The notes under the pieces: model-generated
What the model was told of the DNA's origin: nothing
What the model saw: the letters and a program-made list of their open reading frames with translations, nothing else
Databases searched by the model: none
Source: Lepas anatifera
Lineage: Eukaryota > Arthropoda > Thecostraca > Lepadidae
Direction: 5' to 3'
DNA length: 64,000 nucleotides
NCBI GenBank assembly: GCA_034440635.1
Contig: JAOTON010001573.1
Coordinates: forward strand, 62,001-126,000
In this document: one piece after another, positions 46,259 through 58,367 of the stretch
Numbering within the stretch: the first letter of the stretch is position 1
How the letters are laid out: the number at the start of each line of letters is the position of its first letter
Program-made: the position numbers and the translations under genes

Positions 46259-47471
46259 GCTACTGCGGTACCACGATTGTGAACAGGTAATTTTCGACCA
46301 GTGAATGGCCATAACGGGCCATCTATTTTTCAGATTGGCTATCAAGCACTGTCTGTGTATTTACAGATTCAATTTTAGGGACCGGGGAGCTGCTGCTTTC
46401 ATCCTTCTGCAGTGCATTGGGGCTTGAATTTCAGATTTGACTCTACTGGCACAGTCTCTCAAATATACAGCTTTAACCCGGCACCACATGGGCTATTTTC
46501 TTATATATCACCGTCGAGGAGTCCCATCGTCCCCCCCCCACCTACGACCTAGGGAAAAGAAAGTGATACGGAAAATTTGAATTTTTTTGTGAAAGAGCCT
46601 TACTGTATTCTACTTCGGAGTCGAATTTGAACCATATTTGTAAACCTGTGACATCACAGAGGAGCAACAGGGGTCAGATAATTCCCATTTAGAAAATCCC
46701 TTTTAATTCGAGAACCATTGGGCATAGAAGAAGGCAAAGGGTATCATTGTGTTTTTCTTGACCCAAGGTCACAAATGATATGCTGCATAACCTTGTAAGG
46801 TTACATTATGACTTTGGCATAATTTCAAGGTAAAATGATAACCTTTCAAGGCCTTACTGCATATAACTTGAATCATTGGCTCACGTTCATTACTACGATA
46901 CCAAATTTAAGACTCATCTTGTCTTTCAAAAGTTAAAGACACAGTTTCAAAAATCATGATTTTTGGTGATCTCTGGTGGCCTTGGTGTCGACCTAACCTC
47001 AATATAAATAGCAGCTTGCATAATTTTCCTTTCAAGAACTTTGGAATGATGTTTGGAAACTTGATTTACCTTTTCTAGAATCCGAATTACAACTGATTTT
47101 GCGAGTCTCATTTTAGAAGAAGAGTCACATTACATGGGTTAAAATGACTTCATAATTCGATAAGCTGACCTGACCTGATGCCAATTTTTTGTCATAGGTT
47201 GTCAAACTGATCACCCTAGAGGCATACAAAGCAAAGAGTGTCTCATTCGAATCGGCTGAGAATCATTAGTGAAAAACCGAAATGGGGTATCTGAACGGAC
47301 CCCCAGACGGTGAAAGATTAAAAATCATTGTTTTAAGAAAGGCTTACTAGAAAACCATATCGTATTTCTTCCAACACGTGCGACCAAATCAAGTCAAATT
47401 TGACATGTTTGCACTTTTCCTCAGGCTATGCATAAGTGGCGTGGTGATTTATACATATTCTCAATTTTTAG

Positions 47472-47623
47472 AACCCCAGGTCAAGTTTCTGCAAGAGGAT
47501 GCCCTTACAGATATAAGAGGAGGAAATTACTACATGGATTGTACAGCTGGACCCAAGATCGATACTCCCATGTTTCTGGTGGGGCTGGCCGACATTAAAA
47601 ATAACGACCGGGCAGCTTGGAAG
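47472..47623 (+). CDS. Copy B exon 5: first C-terminal module
   Basis: A 152-bp exon has acceptor CAATTTTTAG and a weaker donor, AAG-GTTCGT. It enters with G plus AA (Glu), as in copy A, and exits in phase 0 after -Ala-Trp-Lys. Shared residues include -Val-Lys-Phe-, -Asp-Ile-Arg-, -Tyr-Met-Asp-Cys-Thr- and -Pro-Met-Phe-. It is more diverged from copy A than exons 3-4, and six codons shorter just before the Trp-Lys end. Confidence 0.78.
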
Positions 47624-47665
47624 GTTCGTAGCTCGTAGAGTTGATCCTGTCATTATCCATTGCCC

Positions 47666-47780
<115 letters not shown>

Positions 47781-48049
47781 GAGTTGTGTACCGTGCTCAA
47801 TATACCGCGGTTGCTACCTTTTGTTGATAGTGATTCCTTAGCCATGCAGGCAAGTGAAGAGCACCAAATGCTCTTAGTTATAAATGGGAATGTCAGATAT
47901 CCGGATTTAGCATTTTAGTTGTGTTGGCTTTACTCGGTGTATCTCTTCATTCGTAGGGAAGACTTCTTCAAGTGATTCGGTCTCAGCGATGTTTTTATTT
48001 TTCTCATCCTCTGAGGCTGTGGCCTTTCAGTAAGGGTACCACGAGATCG

Positions 48050-49077
48050 TTAACACGCACCCCGCTGGGGGGGAAATTTGCCTCCCCATCCTGGTTTTTC
48101 CTCAGATAACGCAAAAATGAAGAAACGCAGAGTAAAAAAGCTTACAGTACCTTATTCCTTATCAATTTCACGTATCTGACTAAATTTTTTAGGTCAGGTC
48201 ATTTCTGATCAAGGAGATATTCCAGGTCAAGCGCCCCGACCTCAAAACATAAAATCACGAGTTTGAAGCGGTGCCTAAGGAACATCTGCCAGCCGATCAG
48301 TTTAAAACTTTCACAATATGATGAGATCATTAGGGTCTACAAATCTGCCATTTTGGAATGTTGATATTGTTGACCTAAGGTGGGTTGAATTTTTTGGGCA
48401 CCTAATTAGAAGTCTATGGTGAAAAATCGAAAGGGCTAGTTTTCAATATATGCTGAATAGATAAAGGTGCAGTGAAAATCCTCACACCGTGTATTTTTAC
48501 CACGATCTTGACCATAAATTTGATTTTTTGACCATCTGACCTCTCAAAGGTCATATCAGGTCACAGGAGAATACAGTGATTATTTTACTAATAACTTCGC
48601 ACTGAATTGATATCAAGCTCTTATTTTGCTTTTATTGTGCTTATATTGTCACGGGAGTCGATTGATATGCAACATGACCACACCAGGTCACCAGGTGACA
48701 CTGACCTAGCCCGAGGTCAGGTTAGTTTCATAATTTGGCCTAGCTAGGTTATATTATGCATCATTCAATTTTTCACGATGAGAGGAATCCAATGATGCAT
48801 AAATATTTGCTCTAGCTTTTCTGAGTAAATATCTAGAGGTGGAAACGTACACTGCCCTTTTGTAAGCATATGGAACCTTCTTTGACCTATGCTGACCTCA
48901 ATTTTGACCTGACATAAAAATGTTTGCTGTAATTCATCTTTGCCTTGTCAAGAGCTTTCGAACGCCCCCCGTAATTTTTCTTTAGCTTTCCTGGGAAATG
49001 AGATACGGAGGGGGTGAAATACGCCCCCTCCTCAGCAGGGCACGTCATGCCAGGGACCCCAGCGGGGCGCGTGTTAA
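48050..49077. mobile_element. TTAA-flanked AGGTCA-rich element (copy 2)
   Basis: The borders are TTAA-CACGCACCCCGCTGGGG and CCCCAGCGGGGCGCGTG-TTAA, near-perfect 17-bp TIRs. The interior has dispersed GGTCA motifs, including GACCTCTCAAAGGTCATATC followed by AGGTCA, shared with 58606-59653 and with the shorter copy at 5724-6420. There is no ORF. It lies in copy B intron 5. Confidence 0.88.
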
Positions 49078-49265
49078 TCTTTTAACGCGATCCACTTATA
49101 TTATGGCAGACACTGAAATGAATATCAAGCGAATCCTGAGACCACACTGATTGGACCTTTCCACCTATTTTACCCTGTCAGAGTACTGCACTCATTGACC
49201 TTGGTTTAGATAAGGTAGCTAACTTTTTCCCTGTCTAGATATTACCCTAATTCAAAACTTTTTAG

Positions 49266-49358
49266 GACCTGGATGGATTTCGTTGCGCCAAGTACCCGCA
49301 CCTGCCTGACTTGAGCGTGGGAGCAGTAGGGCAGCTCGTCCACTTCACATCAAACAAG
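49266..49358 (+). CDS. Copy B exon 6
   Basis: A 93-bp phase 0-0 exon lies between acceptor CTTTTTAG and donor GTGAGA. It begins Asp-Leu-Asp-Gly-Phe-Arg-Cys-Ala-Lys, then -Leu-Ser-Val-Gly-Ala-Val-Gly-Gln-Leu-, and ends -Asn-Lys. The length and the first nine residues equal copy A exon 6. This is the last recognisable copy B exon. Confidence 0.82.
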
Positions 49359-52300
49359 GTGAGAGACCGGTCTACGACCTGCGAGTCTCCTGCGATTGCC
49401 TTGCGTTTGGGCCTCTTTCGTTAGCAGATTATTGTGTCCCAGAGACGAGGCTAAGGTGGTAAAAAAGCAGCAGGCCACTGAAGCCATGACTACCATGTTT
49501 AGAGCTTGAGCTATTTAAGAGAAAGAAGCAGAGATGCGGAGCTCTGCACTCACTTTGAGCTCCGGGGCAGCATTTGTAGTGACGTCACGTCTCCGCACTG
49601 CAGTCTGTCCAAGTCTCGCAAAGAGCTGTCCAGTTGTATGGGGGCCAAATCTCGTACCCTCCTAGTAGAAGGGCTGTGTAATGGGACCTCCCCTTTTAAA
49701 GAAGCCCACACAACAAACAAATATTTGGAGTGATAGCAGAGGCCGTCCCGGCGATGTTAGATCGGCGTGCTCTCTATGAGGCGGGTCAGTCCTGGGTCAT
49801 CACATAGGTGGTGGGTTTAGCCTCCGCGTGGGTGACTACATTTTTCGCTTTCATCCCCTCTGCAATGTCAGCTGTTTTTCTTTTAATTTTTCGGCCGGCT
49901 ATAGTGCGTTCTAAGCATTTGAGCAGTTTTTCTCGTGAGCAAAACCCATTGGTCCTTAAAGTACCTTTGTCATTTCAGTCATAAAAAACAGAACAGTCAA
50001 AAATTATTTACAAAAAGTCACGTGTCCCCCGTGAAATCTACTTAAAAAGCACGAGACCCTCCCGTTTAGACTAACCCTCCCTCCAATGCTGCTCAACTGA
50101 CTAGAAAACTCTGCATACCGGCTAAGTAAAAACTAAAACGCACAGAATTAAAATTACCACAACCCCCCTGTTTTAGGCCAGATAATTTGAAAAAATAATA
50201 GAGGATTTGAGCGCCCGCCACTAATCCGCCAGTTTTAACCCATCCCCTCAGATAAGCGCAATGTATCATGCGCGATGATATCGTTGACTGGGTTTCAGGT
50301 CGCCAGTATGCTGAGCGGAGACGGTTAGATCGGTTTCTTACGCATCAGTGCCTCCTGCCCTCCCAGCGACTCTCGCCTCACGGGATCTTAGTGGTTCTCG
50401 GCGGGTGCACCTCCGGCCTTACCCCGGTATTTCTGAAACTATTCTACTGGAGGCACTAGGCAGGCATAACCCGCCCACTTTCAGAACCACATCAACCGCC
50501 TCTGCTGAGTAGGCACGCCCTAGAGCCCAGCCCGCGCCTCGGGCTGATTCGGAGTCGGGTGATCAAACATTGGAAAAAATGCGTTTGCGTCCCTTCCGAA
50601 AATGACCCACTCACCATTGCCCACAGACACGGTGTACACAAGGGTACGGCTAACAGAACGTCATTCCTCATTCTCCGCGGATAACAGAGAGGTACTTGGT
50701 GGTACGTATTTGTTCCGTGGTTCTGGCTTCCTTTCCTTTGGCGAGTGATTCGCGGGTCTCGCTACATCTCAACATGTTACCTTTCTCTGCCCGTCAGCTA
50801 GAACCCCGGATGACAGCCAAACGTCGCATGCTTTTTTCAGAATTTTACCTCGTCTTATTGACTACACAGACCCGACCTTTGAATAATAATTATATGAGCT
50901 GGCTTGCAAGGCCTGATTCCAATTGAAACAACGAGGAGCACACATTGGAAAAAGGAAAACGAATGACTGAAATAGAAACGGAGGTGCCGTTGATAATTTT
51001 TGATCCCGGGTTTCCCTTGCTTCTGAGCAAAGAATATGTCCCCCTCTGGGGATTGAAAGCTTTGAGTACCATAGACGGATTGTATTTTCCCATCAACACC
51101 GAACATTACAAATTAAGGTTCTTATGTCGTGCTAATTGACGCTAGCTTGACGCCCTAAGAACAAATTATCTGGAAACAATTAATCTCCCCTCCGGTTGCC
51201 CACCTAATGACCCTAAAAGCTGTTGAGAGCTTACAGCACTGGTTATCCCTGCATCTGCTCTATAAACATGACACACACGCATGCACACACACACACATAC
51301 ACGGCGATGCACACTTACACACATACACAAACAATACATACAAAAGAAAGAAAAACGCCGGCACCATACTATTGTCGATTTGAGAAGAGTCAAAAAGGCA
51401 AAAGCGATTAAGTCGGAAATCTTTTTTACGGGCGCAGGGGTTCGACGCTTATATCTATAGGTACTTTTGTCTACCACGTTTTCGGGTTTATCCGTTTTCG
51501 GGTAACATTTTTCGATTTTAAGTCCGTTGCCCTGGGAAGGTGTCGGTTTTTTTCTTTGCAAAGGGGTTTATTTTTCGGTTCGGGGAAGGGATTGATGCGG
51601 AAGGGAATTTCTCCAGGGGGACTTACCAAGCTGGATAACCAGAGTTTCCTTTTGACTTAGCCCTTTTTGCTTGCTGCCTCTCGTCTTCTTTCCTTCAGAA
51701 CCTTCTGTTTTCTGTGTTGGAGGAGGCCTCCACGATCGGCTTCCCGCTCTCTCCTATCTTGACCTCTTGTTTTCCCTCGTTCCCTTTGTCCTTTTTCTGC
51801 ATCTCGAATTCTTAAGGTCTGAATTTTCATTGCCAACTTCCTTTTTCTCTTCCCATCTGACCTTTCCATCCACTTCATCCATTTTCCGTTTCCTGCCTCT
51901 TGATTTCTTCCGCCTCCACTATCCTTATCTCCAGCCACCTCCGACATTTTCGTCCCCCTCACCCGGCTGTCTTTTCTGTTACGCCTGCTCTTTCTGCCCC
52001 GATTATCATCCCCTCTTCCTGATTCAACCCTAATTCCGACCTTTTCGCCTCTTCCAGCGCGACTGTCCTGCTTTCCTCGAGGGTGCCCCCTCCTGCCTTC
52101 TGGTCACGTGATTCTCAGTCACGGGATGGCCAAGCGCGTTACCCAGTCTCTGGAGGCCTGGCTCACATCAGGCCACAGAGGCACGCGGGAGCGTTTCCGG
52201 CTGGCCTGAGCCTGGCGGTGCGCATGGACCGCTCTGCGTGATCCGAAGGATAGGTCTAATAAGGAATGGGATGTAGTGGCGATATATACTTTTACGAGGT

Positions 52301-53190
52301 TTCCAGCCCTCCCCCAGAACAGCCGGATGAAAAAGAAAAAAAATGTAACCCGTTACAGCTGCAGAATATTCTGCTCCTGTATTGGATGCCAGGATTCATT
52401 TATTTATTTATTCCTGACCTTGAGAAAACCTGCTCAAAAACAGTAAGATATATCGGATCAGAAAACTTTTTGTGTGCCACACGGCGAACCTAAGAATTAA
52501 GTTCTGATAGTTTTCAGTAAAGCTGAGCGTAGGTACTTTCTTTCCAAATACTAATTCTTGCACTGCCCCACTGTTATCTTCCTCATCCATGCCACCGAAA
52601 AACACCTGGAAAAGAAAATAGTTCGAAATACATTTGGAAATATGCGCTGCGCATGTCTTGAAATATACTTGCGCATAAGAATTGGCTTCTGACCCTTAAA
52701 ATAAATGTGGCACCTAGGTCAAATCCAGGAATTTAGTGTAATTAGGGGGTATTTTTATCCGAAAATCATTAACACGTCCATGATTTCTCTGAAAAAATCT
52801 AAAATGCGCTCAATATTTTGACTTTTAAAATGCTCCTCTAGGGTGAAAAATAACTATCTGCCTCTCAGAGCCGCATGACGAAATCCATGGAGCGAAGCGG
52901 ATTGAGATTTCTCAAGAGGCTCTATTCTGGCCGCTTGGCGGTTCTGACGAGTTGATGCCAGGGCTCCGCAATTGTTTAGGGTGATAGCCTCTTTAACGCT
53001 TAGACGCCTAATCTAAGGCCCCGGATCTAGCCTTTTAAAAAAGTTTTTGAGAAATTTTGGAATAAATGTCTTCAATTTTGCATTTTTCTCATTTTTATTT
53101 CTTAAGTGACGAACTTGAAATTGGCCTCCTTTTAAATAAGCAGCAGGGGCCACCTAACAAAAAAAATCGAACTGGTCCGACAATTGAAAG
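49359..53190. other. Region after copy B exon 6: no gene recognised
   Basis: No counterpart of copy A exons 7-8 and no other protein motif was found. Notable content is a GC-rich stretch at 50200-50560 of unknown origin, a (CA)n tract at 51278-51335, and a pyrimidine-rich stretch at 51660-52080 that keeps spurious frames open. Short open frames at 50696, 50945 and 52266 look like chance. Confidence 0.5.
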
Positions 53191-54891
53191 CCAACACAGC
53201 AGGCAGATGAACGCGTTTTCTGACAAAAATTGTCTTTTTCAGCATCTATGGTAGGAGGGATAAGGAACCCGTCATTAAGAACATTCAGCAGTTTCATCGT
53301 TTTGGATTTTTGTGCAAAATTATCGTGCGATAGAACTATAAAGGCACCGTTTTTGAGGATATTCCAATAATGCTTCTTGAATTATTCTAAAATGTATACA
53401 AGCAAGCTTCGATATGAGACAATCTAGCCTTATCACTGTTTTAAATAATGTTCTATTTTATTTTATATCATCATTATTGTTTTTGTTATTATTATATAAA
53501 ACTTTTTTCTCTCTCTTTGCTTAACCAACTCCTAATACAGCCGCAGATTTTGCCCATTTCATGAAGCCTGGCCTAAGATTAAAAAGTATCATTTTTAGCT
53601 ATATGTGCTAAGCTTCTGTAGCTTTTCCTATTATCTTTGTTTTTACAAACTGCTATAGTAATTTTTAGCTCTATCCCAGTTTGGTAGATGATTTGTTTTC
53701 ATGGAATGTATGACAAATGCACTGAATTCTGAGTTGTTTCGAAGGTCTCTTCTATGTTCTTTTTAATCTTGTTTTTAGACCCCGTCCTGTTTCACCTATA
53801 TACGATTTCGTACCTACGACCCGCACGGAACCTGGTACACACTACACTTTTGGTTCTGAGTCATCTGATCTTTCTTTTTCGTTAAGATGCTACTAAGCCT
53901 TTTACCGGAACAAAATGCTACTTTGCAAGCCGTTTCTTCAAGTTTGTTTGCAATAATTTCAGCTTGGTTTGGAGTAAGGTATCGTAACACATCGTATCTG
54001 TTCCTTTTTGTGTTTGGATTTCGCCCGGATCGTTTTCTTATATCTAAGAGCTTTCTTTTTCATATTTATCAGAAATCCTCTCGGATATTTCCTAGCTTCG
54101 TGAATCGAGGTCATAATATGTTCTATCTCTTCTTGCACGTATTCATCACTACAAATACGGAAGGCCCTAAGAAAAATCCTAATACTACCCCTCGCTTCAA
54201 CCCTATCACTGTGACCTGAGTGAATAATGTACATAGCATTGTACATTATCTCTCTGTGATGTTGGTTTCGAGACAAGAATAGAGACAAGAAGAGGACAAG
54301 AATTCGTCACCAGAAAAAAGATATCCAGCGGTTTCAATCGCTTAAAATTCCTTCAAGACTGTATCCTATTGAACAAGTTTTACCAAAATCAGCTCCTCAA
54401 CAACTTAAAAGAAAAGATCATCCCTTTAGTGCTTCTGCACGTTCTTTCCTCGAAGAAGACATGTGCTGAAATAAAAGACTAGATATATGTTCTAAAAGAC
54501 GAACTAAAGGGGAATACAATTGTCGATATCATTACGAACAAAAAAAGCTCAACAAATTCAAAGACAAACAAAAAGCGAAACTCAAACAAAAACTGAAGAA
54601 TCTGTGCGATGCTAGTCCATGGAAAAGTAGCCGGGAACGTTGACATAGTTACAAATTTATCAACTTGCGGTCACTTTCAGTAATTATGAAAAGCAGTCGT
54701 TATCTCTTGGTTTCAGAAGTTTGATACAGGCAGAGACAAAGATCATTATGTAGATCGCATGTCCGTAGGAACTACAAATATTACGAGGATGTCCTATAGA
54801 GAAGGGATTCTCTACAAGGCATTCTGTTATACTGTAAGGCTCCTCACGGACAAAGAACCTGATAAACTACCTAGAAGATACATAGAACGCG

Positions 54892-55860
54892 TTGAAGAGC
54901 CTTGCCAATGACCGGTCAATAATCATTACTCAAGCGGATAAAGGAGGAGGAGTTGTGATATTGGATAAGGCTGCATACATAAACAAAATGAAAGAATCTC
55001 TCTTACAAGACACAGATACCTATGAGAAAAAAGCTTCTGGATTTATAGAAAAACTCAGTAAGAAATTCAACCAAGAAACAAGAAAACTGTTGCAAAAGTC
55101 CTGAAAAAGGGAAAACAACTCCTTCACCTTCTGGAAGAGGCTCCTACCGCACCACGAATGCGTGATCTTCCAAGCTGCACAACAAATATACCGATGCGTC
55201 CCATTACGTCAGGGATTGGCGAGTGCTCCTCATCGTATCGCCAAAGTATTAGCAAGACCCCCTATCAAGCTCGTTGGGTGCCGTCAGCGACGCACACACT
55301 CTCCAGAATACTGATGACCTCATGATGAAAATTAAGGACATCGACTTCTCAGATAAAGTTTCTAGCCAGTTTTGATGTTAAATCATTATTTTACGAACGT
55401 TTCAGTAGAGGGGGCAATGAAAGCTTATCGAATCCGTAACAAAGAACATGAACCCCTGACCAGCTGCCCCCACCAAAACAAGACTATTTTAAAATTGCTA
55501 AAAATGTGCATGAATTTTGGTGGTTTCACTTTCAACTCGGATGAGTACTTTCAACACAGTGGTCTTGCAATGGGTTCACCGTTAAGCCCAGTTGCTGCAT
55601 GCCTATACATGGAATACGGCTCGAAAACACATCATTACCTAGAGATAATGGGGTCAAATGTGATCCGGGCTCGAGGTATGTCGATGACATATTAGTTGTG
55701 AGCCCCCAATGATATGGGCTTAGAAACTAAACTCAATCAACTAAACTCCAAAGTTGATCCGAAAATCCAGTTCACCATTGAAAAAGAACATCAGAGAACC
55801 TCTAGCTTTCCTTGACACAGAGATTGTTAGGTAAGTGCCGAAGTTAAATTAAAAGTATAT
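54892..55860 (+). pseudogene. Penelope-like reverse transcriptase, broken
   Basis: 54892-55104 encodes -Ile-Ile-Thr-Gln-Ala-Asp-Lys-Gly-Gly-Gly-Val-Val-Ile-Leu-Asp-Lys-, the early RT motif of Penelope elements. 55372-55695 encodes -Phe-Thr-Asn-Val-Ser-Val-Glu-Gly-Ala-, then -Gly-Leu-Ala-Met-Gly-Ser-Pro-Leu-Ser-Pro-Val-, a classic palm motif. The Tyr-Val-Asp-Asp-like catalytic motif near 55675-55690 is shifted out of frame. An upstream Lys/Asn-rich N-terminus lies at 54300-54640. Several frameshifts separate the pieces. Confidence 0.85.
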
Positions 55861-56284
55861 CGAAAGCCAACCGAACAAAGGAATGCTATATACATTATTA
55901 CTCGGGTCCACAGTGATAGGGTGAAGCAGAGGAGTATAGTATTAGGGATTTTTTCTGAGGGCCTTCCGCATCTGTCAAAAAGAGTTGAATACGTGCAAGA
56001 AGAGATAGAACATATTATGACCTCGTTCATTAGAAGCTAAAATATCCGAGAGGATTTCGATAAATTTATGAAACCAAGAAAGCTCTAGATATACGAAAAC
56101 GATCCGCGAAATCCAACAAAAAGGATCAGATACGATGTGTTACTTGATACCTTATCTCCAAACCAGCTGAAATTATTGCAAACAAACTTAAAGTGAAACG
56201 GCTTGCAAAGTAGCATTTTGTTCCGGTAAAAGCTTAGTAGCATCTTGAAGCGAAAAAGAAAGACCGAGATGTTTCAGAACCAAG

Positions 56285-56440
56285 TTGACAAAGTCGTAGT
56301 TTACCAGGTGCCGTGCGGGATGTGTACGAAATCGTATATAATCTGGGTGAAACAGGACGGGGTCTTTAAACAAGATTGGTGAAAGAACACAGAAGAGACC
56401 TTCGAAACAACTCAGGAATTCAGTGCACTTGTCATACATT
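56285..56440 (+). pseudogene. GIY-YIG endonuclease segment of the Penelope-like element
   Basis: With one frameshift near 56344 the translation reads -Val-Val-Tyr-Gln-Val-Pro-Cys-Gly-Met-Cys-Thr-Lys-Ser-Tyr-Ile- and -Gly-Glu-Thr-Gly-Arg-Gly-Leu-Lys-Thr-Arg-Leu-. This is the CxC-led GIY-YIG domain that follows the RT in Penelope elements, with -Glu-His-Arg-Arg-Asp-Leu- after it. An inverted copy lies in the left arm at about 53700-53850 on the minus strand. Confidence 0.75.
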
Positions 56441-57861
56441 CCATGAAAAACAAATCATCTACCAAACTGGGATAGAGCTAAAATTATAGCAGTTTGTAAA
56501 AACAAAGATAATAGGAAAGCTACAGAAGCAGCACATATAGCTAAAGGCAACGTGATACTTTTAATCTTAGGCCAGGCTTCCATGAAATGGGCAAAATCTG
56601 CGGCTGTATTAGGGAGTTGGTTAAGCAAAGAGAGAGAAAAAAGTTTTATATAGCCATAATAACAAAAACAATAATGATAGATAAAATAAAAATAGAACAT
56701 TATTTAAAACAGTGATAAGGCTAGATTGTCTCATATCGAAGCTTGCTTGTATACATTTTTAGAATGAATTCAAGAAGCATTATTGGAATATCCTCAAAAC
56801 GGTGGCTCTTTATATTTCTATCGCACGATAATTTTGCACAAAAATCCAAACGATGAAACTGCTGAATGTCTTAATGGACGGGTTGCCCTTTATCCCTCCT
56901 ACCATAGATGCTGAAAAAGACAATTTTTGTCGAAACGCGTTCATCTGCCTGCTGTGTTAGGTTTAAGTGTTAATATCTGTCAACCACTGTTATACAATGG
57001 TCCGACAATATTTATTACGCCAAAACACAGCATTTCTAATGCAAGCAAAAAAGCTATTGAAATTATCGGCCGACTTATAAGTCTCGAAATGTCCAGAAGG
57101 CATGCTTCCGTTAGTTTCTCTAAGACAATCACCTGGAGGCAGCTAGGTCAATTTTCACTTGTGCTTTAGGTATAGTTTTCAGTGGAAAACTTAGAATTCT
57201 GACCTAGTTTTTGCCATTCTGCCAGAGGACTTCATTTTTGCTCATTTTATTTGGATCCTTAATATCTCGGCGTGATCTAATGCGCCGATTTGACTTTCAT
57301 TTCCAAATAATGAAAGAACATTGCTTCCGCCTGATAATATGTGGAGGTATGGATATCGTGATATTAAAATTCGTTGTTTTAGTGTTATGTATAAATATCA
57401 TTTTAGTAGAAAACCTTTTATTTCTACAGCTTCTTGGTTCCGAGCACATGCCATTTACAAGCTCAGAATTGACATGACTAAATAGAAAAATTCAATTGCA
57501 GGTCCATTTAATTCATTTACACTACCCACTTATCTCCAACGGCTTTCGAGTAATTCATCCGAAAGGGTATTTCAAGAGAGCTAAATTTTTCGGAACATGC
57601 TTGGTTCTCACCATGGTTTCAAGTCCTTAGAATAAATGGAAGTAGATGAAACTTGGCATGAAGCTAGCTTAGGGTCCTGGGTCGCCGATACAAGTGATTC
57701 CTAGGCCAATATAATGTTTTGTTCGTCTTTTAGAAGTAGCTTTATACCATGCATTTTCCTGTACGAACACAGGACACCCGGCGCCGCGGTCACAGAATCG
57801 TCAGTTGAGTGGTACCGGCCAGTGACCTCCTGACGGGTCACAGGTGTAAAGTTGAGTGAGA

Positions 57862-57955
57862 GGTGGCACAGTGGATGGCGTGGTGGATAAATGGCTTCGA
57901 GCCTCCGTCTCGTAATAACGGTTGCCCGGGCTCGGATCTGGGGTTGACCCCGTGT
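57862..57955 (+). repeat. tRNA-like SINE head
   Basis: GGTGGCACAGTGGATGGCG has a good box A (TGGCACAGTGG). About 60 bases later GGGGTTGACCCC is a passable box B. The spacing is longer than in a tRNA, so a SINE or tRNA-derived fragment is favoured over a gene. Confidence 0.45.
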
Positions 57956-58367
57956 TCCTTATTAGTTGTTCAAAGAAAAGAATGATTACACTGAACTACA
58001 GGCTTACTTAGGAATAGAGTCCACATTGAGAAGGAAATATGGTCTGCGTTCAACGCATTGTCATGTGGCTCTCCTGCGCCGGTGGGGCGTTAGCCCAGGT
58101 CGCAGCACCGGGGTTGATGACGTCATGATCTGGCAAGTAATGCTATATTCAAGGGGCTTCAAGGGCTTCCAATTGGCTGATTACTCCACCGTGACTGTCA
58201 GCGCCGTCGTCACAACAGCTGACAACTGTGGTCGGTTGGCTGGGGTAGATTTGAGGTACATTTTTAGGTAGGTTTTTAGTCTTTTCTCCACGGAAATTTG
58301 GGTTTTAAAACAAATGATACATGTGAGTACCGGGCTTTTCGGCATGCTTACAACTTGGCTAACTCAG

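Larger units (their letters stand above)
53191..56961 (+). mobile_element. Penelope-like element with ~1.05-kb inverted arms
   Basis: About 53191-54236 and 55895-56961 are reverse complements at roughly 90% identity. The unduplicated core (54237-55894) carries the N-terminal and central RT on the plus strand. The right arm carries the end of the RT, a GIY-YIG endonuclease (near 56285-56440) and the 3' tail. The left arm carries the same parts inverted. Penelope-like elements are known for inverted or partial terminal repeats (pLTRs). Stops and frameshifts show the copy is dead. Confidence 0.85.

Noticed and set aside
51657..52033. Arg/Glu/Lys-rich minus ORF and Phe/Leu/Ser-rich plus ORF
   Set aside because: They are produced by a long pyrimidine-rich stretch with few stop codons.
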